Below, piece by piece: positions 17,156 to 25,131 of a DNA stretch of 64,000 bases; position 1 is the first letter of the stretch, and each line of letters starts with the position of its first letter. The position numbers and the translations under genes were made by a program. The notes beneath the pieces were generated by a model. It did not search any database. It had not been told where the DNA came from and saw nothing but the letters and a program-made list of their open reading frames with translations. The DNA comes from Bacteroidales bacterium. Lineage in GTDB: Bacteria > Bacteroidota > Bacteroidia > Bacteroidales > M50B96. The stretch lies in contig JAIOYV010000017.1 of assembly GCA_021740905.1 (NCBI GenBank), forward strand, positions 18,020 to 82,019. Reading direction: 5' to 3'.

Positions 17156-19606
17156 ATGAAAATTGTGAATCTGTTTATACTGCTTATATTCTCTGCCATT
17201 GGATTGGAATCCTTTGGTCAAAATGCCACCCTTTATGGTTCGCTGAAAGACGAGCGGAACCGGCCGGTCGAGAAGGCTGAGATCTTTTTGTTTGGATATC
17301 CTTCCGGGACAACCAGCAATGCAGAGGGTGAATATGAATTTTCGGTACCTTCAAACGAAAAAATTACTGTCTATTTTAAGTACCTGGGATATAAGATCGA
17401 AAAGTTTGATTTGGAATTAAAGCCCGGCGAGCGAAAAAAGATCAATGTCCATTTTAAGGTCGAAAAGCACGAGGTTGAAAATATCGATATTTTTGCCGAA
17501 CAGGAGCGCAGCATGAACATGACCCGTCTCGACCCAAAACTTATCAATGTTTTGCCCGACGCTTCCGGGGGAATTGAAGGGATCGTAAAAACCTTTCCTG
17601 GCGTGTCTTCAAACAACGAACTTAGCTCACAATACTCGGTGCGTGGTGGTAATTTCGACGAAAACCTGGTGTATGTAAACGATATTGAAGTGTACCGTCC
17701 ATTCCTGATCCGGTCGGGGCAACAAGAGGGGCTTAGTTTTATCAATGCCGATATGGTTTCTTCCATCCTCTTTTCGGCAGGGGGTTTTGAAGCTAAATAT
17801 GGTGATAAAATGTCTTCGGTGCTCGACATCAAATATAAGAAACCAACCGAGTTTGGAGCATCGGCATCGGCCAGTTTGATGGGTGGTTCGTTCCACCTCG
17901 AAGGTTCGACCGATAATCACCGACTAACACACATCTCAGGGTTCCGATACAAGAGCAACCAGTACATCCTGAAAAGTATGGACACGCAGGGCGATTACCA
18001 ACCTACTTTCATCGACTTTCAAACGTATTGGACTTTTGATGTGACCGATAAATTTGAAGTCAATTTCCTCGGAAACTTTGCCCAAAACAAATATCTTTTT
18101 ATCCCAACTACCCGCGAGACATCCTTCGGTACGGTGCACGAAGCGTTGAAGCTAAAAATTTATTTTGATGGAAAGGAGTTGAATCAGTTCACTACTTTCA
18201 CCGGGGCATTGGCGGCCCATTACAAACCCAATCTTTCGACCAAACTTTCGTTGACCGCCTCTGCATATCAAACCCGCGAAGAAGAAACGTTTGATATTTT
18301 AGGTCAATATTACTTGAACGAACTGGACAATCAACTGGGATCCGATAATCTTGGCGACAGCCTGATGAACCTCGGAATTGGGACATTTCTGAACCATGGC
18401 CGGAATTATTTAGATGCTTCCGTACTAAGCCTATCGCATAAAGGCTATATCACCAACGACCAGAATTTCATACAATGGGGCGCAAAATTCCAGCACGAAA
18501 AAATCTCAAACGATTTAAACGAATGGCAAATGTTGGATTCGGCAGGCTATTCGCTACCCTACTCCGATACAGCCGTGAATTTGTTCAGCACCATCATCAC
18601 CGATGCCAACCTGGACTTGAATCGGGTTACTGCCTACCTTCAAAACACCTATAGTTTCGAGCGCGACAGTGTGGAGTATAGTTTCACGGCTGGGATCCGT
18701 TCGCATTTCAGCGACCTGAACAACGAACTCCTCTTAAGCCCTCGGGTAAACTTCTCTTTTAAACCCAATTGGAAAAAGGATTATCTTTTCCGATTTGCTA
18801 CAGGTTATTACTATCAGCCCCCATTTTTTAAGGAATTGAAAAAGCTCAATGGGGAAATCAACACAAATATCCAGGCCCAAAAGTCGGTCCATTTTGTTGT
18901 AGGCAGCGATTATCAGTTTAAAGCATGGAACCGCGATTTCAAATTTGTGGCCGAAGCTTATTACAAGCATCTCGAAAACTTGATCCCCTATGATGTCGAC
19001 AATGTGCGGATCCGTTACTACGGCAACAACAACGCAAAGGGCTATGCCATGGGCATTGACTTTAAGGTGAATGGCCAGTTTGTAAATGGTGCCGAGTCGT
19101 GGGCCAGTTTGTCGTTTATGCGCACCCGCGAAGTGATCAATGGGATATTCACTTACAACGACACTGACTCGACCGTAATGGTAGCAGGAAATACCGATTA
19201 TATCCCACGGCCAACCGATCAGATTGTAAATTTTGGATTGTTCTTCCAGGATTACCTGCCCGGGAATCCATCTTATAAAATGCAACTCAACTTGCTATAC
19301 GGTGCCGGTTTGCCCTTTGGCCCGCCCAATGCAAACAAGGCCATATTAGATTGGCCCACCATGCCCGCCTATCGCCGTGTAGATATTGGTTTTTCAAAAG
19401 TGCTGAAAAGCGAGGACAAGTTGATGACCCATTCTATGTTGAAGCATTTCAAAAGCCTTTGGATTGCTGTTGAAGTATTTAACTTGCTCGACATCAACAA
19501 CACCATATCGTATGTCTGGATCACAGATATCCGAAACCAACAATACGCAGTACCCAACTATCTTACCTCACGTAGGTTGAATGTGAAATTGATTGCCAGG
19601 TTTTAA
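17156..19606 (+). CDS. TonB-dependent receptor with carboxypeptidase-like N-terminal domain
   Basis: The 816-residue protein starts with a signal peptide (MKIVNLFILLIFSAIGLESFGQ). A carboxypeptidase-D-regulatory-like beta-sandwich follows near residues 23-110 (LYGSLKDERNRPVEKAEIFL). The plug domain near 115-225 contains YSVRGGNFDENLVYVNDIEVYRP, and a large beta-barrel ends in the aromatic C-terminus LNVKLIARF. It imports a substrate across the outer membrane using TonB energy. The substrate is unknown: no SusD-like lipoprotein is adjacent, so it is probably not a glycan SusC but a siderophore, cofactor or peptide receptor. A TATTTTTG element ends five bases before the ATG, oddly close. Confidence 0.9.
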   Translation: MKIVNLFILLIFSAIGLESFGQNATLYGSLKDERNRPVEKAEIFLFGYPSGTTSNAEGEYEFSVPSNEKITVYFKYLGYKIEKFDLELKPGERKKINVHFKVEKHEVENIDIFAEQERSMNMTRLDPKLINVLPDASGGIEGIVKTFPGVSSNNELSSQYSVRGGNFDENLVYVNDIEVYRPFLIRSGQQEGLSFINADMVSSILFSAGGFEAKYGDKMSSVLDIKYKKPTEFGASASASLMGGSFHLEGSTDNHRLTHISGFRYKSNQYILKSMDTQGDYQPTFIDFQTYWTFDVTDKFEVNFLGNFAQNKYLFIPTTRETSFGTVHEALKLKIYFDGKELNQFTTFTGALAAHYKPNLSTKLSLTASAYQTREEETFDILGQYYLNELDNQLGSDNLGDSLMNLGIGTFLNHGRNYLDASVLSLSHKGYITNDQNFIQWGAKFQHEKISNDLNEWQMLDSAGYSLPYSDTAVNLFSTIITDANLDLNRVTAYLQNTYSFERDSVEYSFTAGIRSHFSDLNNELLLSPRVNFSFKPNWKKDYLFRFATGYYYQPPFFKELKKLNGEINTNIQAQKSVHFVVGSDYQFKAWNRDFKFVAEAYYKHLENLIPYDVDNVRIRYYGNNNAKGYAMGIDFKVNGQFVNGAESWASLSFMRTREVINGIFTYNDTDSTVMVAGNTDYIPRPTDQIVNFGLFFQDYLPGNPSYKMQLNLLYGAGLPFGPPNANKAILDWPTMPAYRRVDIGFSKVLKSEDKLMTHSMLKHFKSLWIAVEVFNLLDINNTISYVWITDIRNQQYAVPNYLTSRRLNVKLIARF

Positions 19607-19744
19607 GTGATTATTGTTGATTGATTATTGATGAATTGTTTTTAGATCGGACTCAATGACAATTTTCATTTCTAATCTTCCTCTAATTTCTTTTCTTTGA
19701 AACCATAGACTTTTTATTGATTTTCAATTCAAAATTAGTGTACC

Positions 19745-20014
19745 ATGAATGAAATCCGAATACTGGGATTACGTGTAAGCGACCGAATCAAAGAAGCGGG
19801 CCGGGCACAAACAATCCTTACCCACTATGCCGAATGTGTGAATACCCGTCTGGGTTTTCACGAGGTAAGCGATGATGTGAACAGCCGCACAGGTTTTATC
19901 ATCCTCGAATTGCGCGGTGCTCCCGAAAAATGGGACTTGCTGGAAAAAGAACTTGGCGAAGTAGGTGGCCTGGATGTTAAGAAAATGAGTTTCAACCAAA
20001 AGCAAAAAGGATAG
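19745..20014 (+). CDS. TM1266-like ACT-fold protein, first of tandem pair
   Basis: The 89-residue protein (MNEIRILGLRVSDRIKEAG, then QTILTHYAECVNTRLGF) matches the short ferredoxin/ACT-like family annotated as iron-only hydrogenase system regulator, typified by Thermotoga TM1266. The family pattern is DR-x-K-x-A, a YG/YA loop, RLG and a final hydrophobic strand. The name is a family label; direct evidence for regulation is limited. No hydrogenase maturation gene (hydE, hydF, hydG) is nearby. The gene is two bases upstream of a clear paralogue, so the pair is presumably an operon and may form a heterodimer. Confidence 0.75.
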   Translation: MNEIRILGLRVSDRIKEAGRAQTILTHYAECVNTRLGFHEVSDDVNSRTGFIILELRGAPEKWDLLEKELGEVGGLDVKKMSFNQKQKG

Positions 20015-20016
20015 CC

Positions 20017-20265
20017 ATGAACGATGCAGAAATTCGCATACTTGGGGTGCTGATCACCGACCGGACAAAAGATGCCGGGAGTTTCCAATATACCCTCACC
20101 AAATATGGAGGTTCGATAAAAACCCGCCTGGGCATCAACATCCCGGACGAAAAAGCGGGCTTGCTGATATTGGAACTTATCGGCGATACAAATGAGATGA
20201 ACAACCTTCAGGCAGCCATCGAAAAAATCGAGGGTGTCGAGATTCAGAGTATGGTGTTTGATTAG
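20017..20265 (+). CDS. TM1266-like ACT-fold protein, second of tandem pair
   Basis: The 82-residue protein shares its whole length with the upstream neighbour: EIRILGVLITDRTKDAG, Y-T-L-T-K-Y, then KTRLGI and a closing VEIQSMVFD. It looks like an old tandem duplication. Spacing of two bases after the first stop implies cotranscription. As with its partner, the family fold suggests a small regulatory or ligand-binding domain. Neither has a DNA-binding motif. Confidence 0.75.
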   Translation: MNDAEIRILGVLITDRTKDAGSFQYTLTKYGGSIKTRLGINIPDEKAGLLILELIGDTNEMNNLQAAIEKIEGVEIQSMVFD

Positions 20266-20446
20266 GTTTTGAAATTAATCCCGAACGATCCTTAAAAAAC
20301 CCATATTTCATTGAAGAAGTAAACAGAACAAAAGTCAGGATATATGGATGATAGCAAAAACTATATTATTGTTTTAAAAAACCTTATACAAGTGTAAGCT
20401 AAAAAATAAGCCCCACCTAATTGGGCATAACTAAATTGAAATTGAA

Positions 20447-23017
20447 ATGAAAAAGATAGCATATTTCGGAGGAATAGCATTAATGCTGATCTTCATTTTT
20501 ACATATAATTTTTCAGATAGAATAAAACAACCTCTCCCCACCGAATTAATTTCATCCGAAACCGAAGATTACAAACTCCAACGCGAAGCCTGGATAAAAG
20601 AAATGCACCGCGCTGCCCCCGATGTCGACTGGAAGGAGATCGAATACCAAAACAGGCTGGAGAAAAGAGAGCGGATACAGGAATCCAGAAAGCAACTTTC
20701 AAAGGAAGGCAGGTCGCTAAAATCCATCACTTCAGAAGAAATAATCCCCAATGTATTGTCGGGCACCTGGATGGAAAAGGGCAGCAACAATATGTCGGGA
20801 AGGATGATGACGGTGGATGTGGATTTTGAGGATAGTCTTATTTATGCGGCCTCACAGGGTGGCAATATATGGAAATCGCCTTTGGATGGCTCCAATTGGG
20901 AATGTCTGAACGACTACATGAACATGGGCAATGTAAGAACAGTTCGGGTGTTTACTCATAATGGAGGAAAACGGATACTGGTGGTTTCGAGCCAGGAATC
21001 GTTTTACTCCGACAATGATGGCCAGACATGGAATACGGCTACCGGGTTAGAAGGGCCACAAAGTTGGGGCAGCCTTCTGAAAACTGCGATTATGGCCGAT
21101 AGCCTTCAAACCATTTATATACTCTGTTTGGAATGGGATTACACCAATTGGAATTCTGTTACCAGTCTGTATAATTCAACAGACCAGGGAGAGAGTTATT
21201 CACAACTCGCAAGCTTTGCCAAAGATTACAAGTATTTCGATATCTGGACATCAAAAACAAGCTCCGGCGATTTATATATGTTGAATGGCGATTCACTGTT
21301 TATGCATGATAGTGCGGGCTTCAACTTGCAATCGCTTATCAACTCGCCCTATCCCGAAGGTGATATGAGCGAAGTACTTATGGCAGGCCATCAATCGGCG
21401 AACAACCTGGTTTTATATGCACTGCAAAAGGTGCCTGGCGAGAGCGCTATTTTTTATTCTGAAAACGGGGGGCAATCCTGGGTCCAAAAAACAAGCATCC
21501 CGGAAGGCCCATTCACGAGCAATAGTTTTCATGTTTCGCTCCTCGATTCATCCAAGGTGTTTTTTGGCGGGATGCAAGCATACCGGAGTTACGATGCGGC
21601 CACAAGCTGGACCATGGTCAATACCTGGGGATCCTATTATGCCGACCCGGATATCCGGCTTCATGCTGATATTCCCGAAATAGAAAGTTTTATCGACCCA
21701 AGCGGGGCAGAACATTTTTATGTATCGACTGATGGTGGCTGTTATCATTCATCGGATGCTTTACAAACGGTTTGGAATATTTCGTTGGATGGTTTGCACG
21801 TGAGCCAGTATTATTCTGTTTATAGCGATCCCGATAGCCCTTCGGATATTTTTGCAGGCAGTCAGGATCAGGGTTTTCAGCAAAGTTTACCAGGCAGCAG
21901 CCCAATTGTGGAATTCGATCAGGTGATCAGTGGCGACTACGGGCATCTGGGCTCAGGCAACGATGGCGATGTTCTGTGGTGTGTTTACCCTAGCTTTGCC
22001 ATGTTTGTGGAGACAAGCAGCCCATACCTGGACTATTACGATTTTGTTGGCACCAACTTTCTGTGGATGCCCCCCATCTACCCCGATCCCGACAATGGCT
22101 ACAAGGCTTATGCAGGTGGCGGCGGTTCAAATGGCGGCGCGCATATTATTGAAATCGACAATACGACAGGGAGCATCACCGGAACAGAACTAAGTTTCGA
22201 TTTTTCGGAGGGTAATGCAAATGAAAGGATTTCGGCCCTGGCCATTTCGCTGGTGCTGACAACAAACCGCTATGTGTGCACCACCGAGGGCGATTTCTTT
22301 TACTCTGTCAACAATGGAACAAGCTGGACCAAAAACAGTACGTTTGAAGCCCCCGACAATCATTATTTCTACGGAAACGAGATCACCCCTTCCAATCTCG
22401 ATCCTGATAAAGTATATGTGGCCGGTTCTGGTTATTCCAACCCTGCGGTGTATGTTTCCTACAATCATGGCCAAAATTTTACAGCCATCGACAATAACCT
22501 GCCACCGACGCTTGTGTATGGCATGGCCCTTACGCTCGATGATGAAATGTTGTTTGCTGCCACAGAGGCCGGGCCTTATGTGTATGTCGACAGCCTGGGT
22601 TTGTGGTTCAACCTGACGGGCATCAGTGCCCCCGATCAAACCTATTGGTCGGTTGAATACATTCCGTTGATCAAAACTGCCCGCTTTGGCACGCATGGCC
22701 GGGGCATTTGGGATTTTGTGATCGACCCCACCACCTTTATTCCTGAAAACCAAGGATCGATACAAGCAAGCGTTTATCCCAACCCTTTTGTTGAATACAT
22801 AACTTTTGATGCTGACAAATTGAAAGGCAAGAGGGTGCAATTGGAAATCTTATCAGCTACAGGTCAAAAGATTTATTCGGCACAGAGTGAAAATTTTGAA
22901 GGAAAATTCCTTTGGGATGGAAATGATATTTCTGGTAACCGGGTAAATCCAGGCTTGTATTTCTATACCATCATAGCCAATGGAGAGAAGGTTGTTGGGA
23001 AGGTTTGTAAGTTGTAG
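20447..23017 (+). CDS. Secreted beta-propeller (sortilin/BNR-like) protein with T9SS type-A sorting domain
   Basis: The 856-residue protein has a hydrophobic N-terminus (MKKIAYFGGIALMLIFIFTY). Repeated propeller blades with Asp-box-like motifs such as STDQGESYS, SENGGQSWVQKT and SVNNGTSWTKN indicate a VPS10/BNR-type propeller over about residues 105-750. It ends with an FlgD-like Ig fold (LWDGNDISGNRVNPGLYFYT) and the T9SS type-A pattern VYPNPFVEYITF. The protein is therefore predicted to cross the outer membrane by T9SS and be released or surface-anchored. The propeller could bind or hydrolyse something, but no catalytic residues are recognisable. It is distantly similar to the product of 56978-60073. 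Confidence 0.85.
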   Translation: MKKIAYFGGIALMLIFIFTYNFSDRIKQPLPTELISSETEDYKLQREAWIKEMHRAAPDVDWKEIEYQNRLEKRERIQESRKQLSKEGRSLKSITSEEIIPNVLSGTWMEKGSNNMSGRMMTVDVDFEDSLIYAASQGGNIWKSPLDGSNWECLNDYMNMGNVRTVRVFTHNGGKRILVVSSQESFYSDNDGQTWNTATGLEGPQSWGSLLKTAIMADSLQTIYILCLEWDYTNWNSVTSLYNSTDQGESYSQLASFAKDYKYFDIWTSKTSSGDLYMLNGDSLFMHDSAGFNLQSLINSPYPEGDMSEVLMAGHQSANNLVLYALQKVPGESAIFYSENGGQSWVQKTSIPEGPFTSNSFHVSLLDSSKVFFGGMQAYRSYDAATSWTMVNTWGSYYADPDIRLHADIPEIESFIDPSGAEHFYVSTDGGCYHSSDALQTVWNISLDGLHVSQYYSVYSDPDSPSDIFAGSQDQGFQQSLPGSSPIVEFDQVISGDYGHLGSGNDGDVLWCVYPSFAMFVETSSPYLDYYDFVGTNFLWMPPIYPDPDNGYKAYAGGGGSNGGAHIIEIDNTTGSITGTELSFDFSEGNANERISALAISLVLTTNRYVCTTEGDFFYSVNNGTSWTKNSTFEAPDNHYFYGNEITPSNLDPDKVYVAGSGYSNPAVYVSYNHGQNFTAIDNNLPPTLVYGMALTLDDEMLFAATEAGPYVYVDSLGLWFNLTGISAPDQTYWSVEYIPLIKTARFGTHGRGIWDFVIDPTTFIPENQGSIQASVYPNPFVEYITFDADKLKGKRVQLEILSATGQKIYSAQSENFEGKFLWDGNDISGNRVNPGLYFYTIIANGEKVVGKVCKL

Positions 23018-23254
23018 GTGAGTTTCAGTTTACTGTGATTGGATCATATAAAATCAATCTGGCCTGCGGAAGCTAGGGAACACTAGTTTACCATACTGTC
23101 GTTCATACGTAATTATTGGTGATAACGCCCAGAGTTGATAAACCTCGAAGAGGCGAGAGCAGGGTCGTCATAAAAATATCGTATCTATGGAAAGTCCCGT
23201 AGCGACGGCTCGATTCAGAAAGCCCTAGCTTTCAATTTGCCATCGAATATAAAC

Positions 23255-23719
23255 CTACCCAACCGGTGCAGCCACCACGCTAATTGCCAATTTCACATCA
23301 TCCTCTAACAGATACGAATGTTTCATAATGAAAAAATCATCATCCCCAAAACGTTCCTTTTTGCGGATTTGAAAAATCGCTTCCAATTCGGGATCGCCAT
23401 TTTCTCCTTTAAAATTAGGCAACATTGCCATTAGTCGCCTACTTAAAGGATGTTCTGGAAATTTATTGACCACCTCAATATTCCACATTAGTTGACCAAA
23501 GTTCAGGGTATTTGCCAACAACGTTTCATCATCGATCACTTCCTCGATAAATGGTCCCATGTAGGCATGAAATATTTCAGAGAATTTAACCGGGTTCTGA
23601 TGTTGTCTTAGTTCCACATTTTTATCTCGAAAAGAATCTTCAAGCTTACGGGTGGTGTGCTCGATCATCTTTTCGTGTTGATTGTCGCTCCCTGAATTGT
23701 AATTTGAATTTTTGTCCAT
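23255..23719 (-). CDS. Unknown protein, fourth gene of PorP/SprF operon (paralogue of preceding gene)
   Basis: I do not recognise this 154-residue protein. It has no signal peptide or membrane segment and is presumably cytoplasmic. Its middle (FSEIFHAYMGPFIEEVID, then NFGQLMWNIEVVNKFPEH) aligns with the neighbouring 23735-24100 product (YSQIFHKFLEPYLNELWD, then NIGQYAWNMAVVEEFPND). Shared residues are IFH, P, N-x-GQ, WN, VV and FP. It has a longer charged N-terminus (about 45 residues) and both proteins end with a predicted strand (LAISVVAAP / LSISVTVYP). It begins 15 bases after its paralogue stops and is the last gene of a four-gene unit with a T9SS type-B cargo and PorP/SprF. Confidence 0.75.
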   Translation of the reverse strand: MDKNSNYNSGSDNQHEKMIEHTTRKLEDSFRDKNVELRQHQNPVKFSEIFHAYMGPFIEEVIDDETLLANTLNFGQLMWNIEVVNKFPEHPLSRRLMAMLPNFKGENGDPELEAIFQIRKKERFGDDDFFIMKHSYLLEDDVKLAISVVAAPVG

Positions 23720-23734
23720 ATCAAAAGGTAGTTT

Positions 23735-24100
23735 TTACCGTGTTGTTTCATGTATTGGATAAACAGTCACACTTATTGATAATCTTCCATGACTCTCTAT
23801 AAGTGTGACATTCTCAACAATAACAAAATGGGCATCAGAAAAATGTCTGTTTTTCCGGTCAATGAGCGACGACCACAACACTTTATCAGGAAATATTGCA
23901 CTGTATGGTAGGATAAATAATCTTAACTCAATACATTTGTGGTCATTTGGAAATTCTTCAACAACAGCCATGTTCCAGGCATATTGCCCAATATTAACTC
24001 TTTCCCTTAGCTGTTCTTCATCCCATAGCTCATTCAAATAAGGTTCCAAAAATTTATGAAAAATTTGAGAGTACTTTTTGGGTTTTGGGATAGATTTCAT
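23735..24100 (-). CDS. Unknown small protein, third gene of PorP/SprF operon
   Basis: This 121-residue protein shows no signal peptide, membrane helix or known motif. It is a paralogue of the next gene (see 23255-23719), sharing the IFH-P-N-x-GQ-WN-VV-FP framework. A later section (SDAHFVIVENVTLIESHG) parallels FGDDDFFIMKHSYLLEDD in the partner. The gene starts 41 bases after the PorP/SprF stop codon and ends 15 bases before the next start. Operon membership hints at a role linked to expression or handling of the secreted protein, but that is inference; it could also be an unrelated passenger. Confidence 0.75.
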   Translation of the reverse strand: MKSIPKPKKYSQIFHKFLEPYLNELWDEEQLRERVNIGQYAWNMAVVEEFPNDHKCIELRLFILPYSAIFPDKVLWSSLIDRKNRHFSDAHFVIVENVTLIESHGRLSISVTVYPIHETTR

Positions 24101-24141
24101 ATCAAAATCAAAAGTTCAAGATTCAACATCCAAAATTTCTT

Positions 24142-25119
24142 TTACCACCGTTCTTTCCACTTGTTAGTTTTGGGGTTGAAGTTGTATTGGTATTCGTGCT
24201 TCCACCTATTCCATTTGCCTTTTTTGCTTGGGATGATGAACGACATGATTATTTCGTGGCTGCCCGAATTGTAGGCTTTTAGCGGAGAAGTCACAATATC
24301 ATAAGAATAGGCTATTTTCAAATGATCTTTTACTTTTACCCCGGCCACTAACACCATGGCATCTTTCATCCGGTACGAGAAACCCACCAGCAATTTCCCG
24401 AGGTACTGCACATTTAAGTTTATGTCGAACTGGGCAGGTGTTCCACGGGCCATGACCCAGAGAATGGACGGGTCGAAATCAAAATTACGGATGGGGCTAA
24501 AGCTATACCCGCCGTTCACATAATAATGCCGGACCAAATCGATATTGCCTTGCTGTCCCTCTTCTGTAAAAAGTTCAACAGTCGACCCAAGCATGTTCAT
24601 CATTGAAAATCCAAAATAAAAGCTTTCGTTGTAAAGCAAAGCCCCGAAAGTAGCATCGGGCCGCCATTTTTTATCAAACACTTCCAGATTAATGGCATCG
24701 TCGTTGGTTTCCTGGATGGTTATCAGGTTGCCATCCAAACCATATTGAAGGATGTCGCCTGTAAGCCCAAAGGCCAGGTTGATTCGTTCCATTTCGATAT
24801 GGTGGGCATACGCGATTTTCAACCCTACCGTTTTTTGAGGGCCAATCTGATCTTTAAAAAAAGAGATGCCAAAACCCATCAACCGGTTTAGGCGGGTATG
24901 GAATGTAAAGGAAGAAGTTTTTGGTGCCCCCTCAAATCCTTTCCATTGGCTGCGGTTGTGCCACATAAACTCGGAGTATACTTTCGACCCAACAAAAGCG
25001 GGGTTGTATTGGTACATGTCAATCATACGCTGGCTGAATTGGGGAGTCTGCTGCCCAACACCTGCCAGGGAAAAAAGTGAAAGTATAAGTAAGATTATAT
25101 GTTTTTTTATATTGATCAT
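24142..25119 (-). CDS. PorP/SprF family T9SS outer-membrane protein
   Basis: The 325-residue protein has a signal peptide (LILSLFSLAGVGQQ). The family hallmark follows: PQFSQRMIDMYQYNPAFVGS, then a barrel of alternating strands with GFGISFFKDQIGP and a C-terminal strand segment HEIIMSFIIPS. PorP/SprF proteins assist secretion or surface attachment of specific T9SS cargo bearing type-B C-terminal domains. The gene lies 12 bases downstream of just such a cargo gene, the usual genomic pairing. The last 30 residues are basic and aromatic (RWKHEYQYNFNPKTNKWKERW), slightly longer than typical. Confidence 0.92.
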   Translation of the reverse strand: MINIKKHIILLILSLFSLAGVGQQTPQFSQRMIDMYQYNPAFVGSKVYSEFMWHNRSQWKGFEGAPKTSSFTFHTRLNRLMGFGISFFKDQIGPQKTVGLKIAYAHHIEMERINLAFGLTGDILQYGLDGNLITIQETNDDAINLEVFDKKWRPDATFGALLYNESFYFGFSMMNMLGSTVELFTEEGQQGNIDLVRHYYVNGGYSFSPIRNFDFDPSILWVMARGTPAQFDINLNVQYLGKLLVGFSYRMKDAMVLVAGVKVKDHLKIAYSYDIVTSPLKAYNSGSHEIIMSFIIPSKKGKWNRWKHEYQYNFNPKTNKWKERW

Positions 25120-25131
25120 AAAGAGAAATCT

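Noticed and set aside
23100..23230. A structured RNA or mobile remnant around CCTCGAAGAGG and GTAGCGACGGCTCGA.
   Set aside because: Only one tiny hairpin forms and the second word has no partner arm here. It may be a fragment of a dispersed repeat, but support is too weak.
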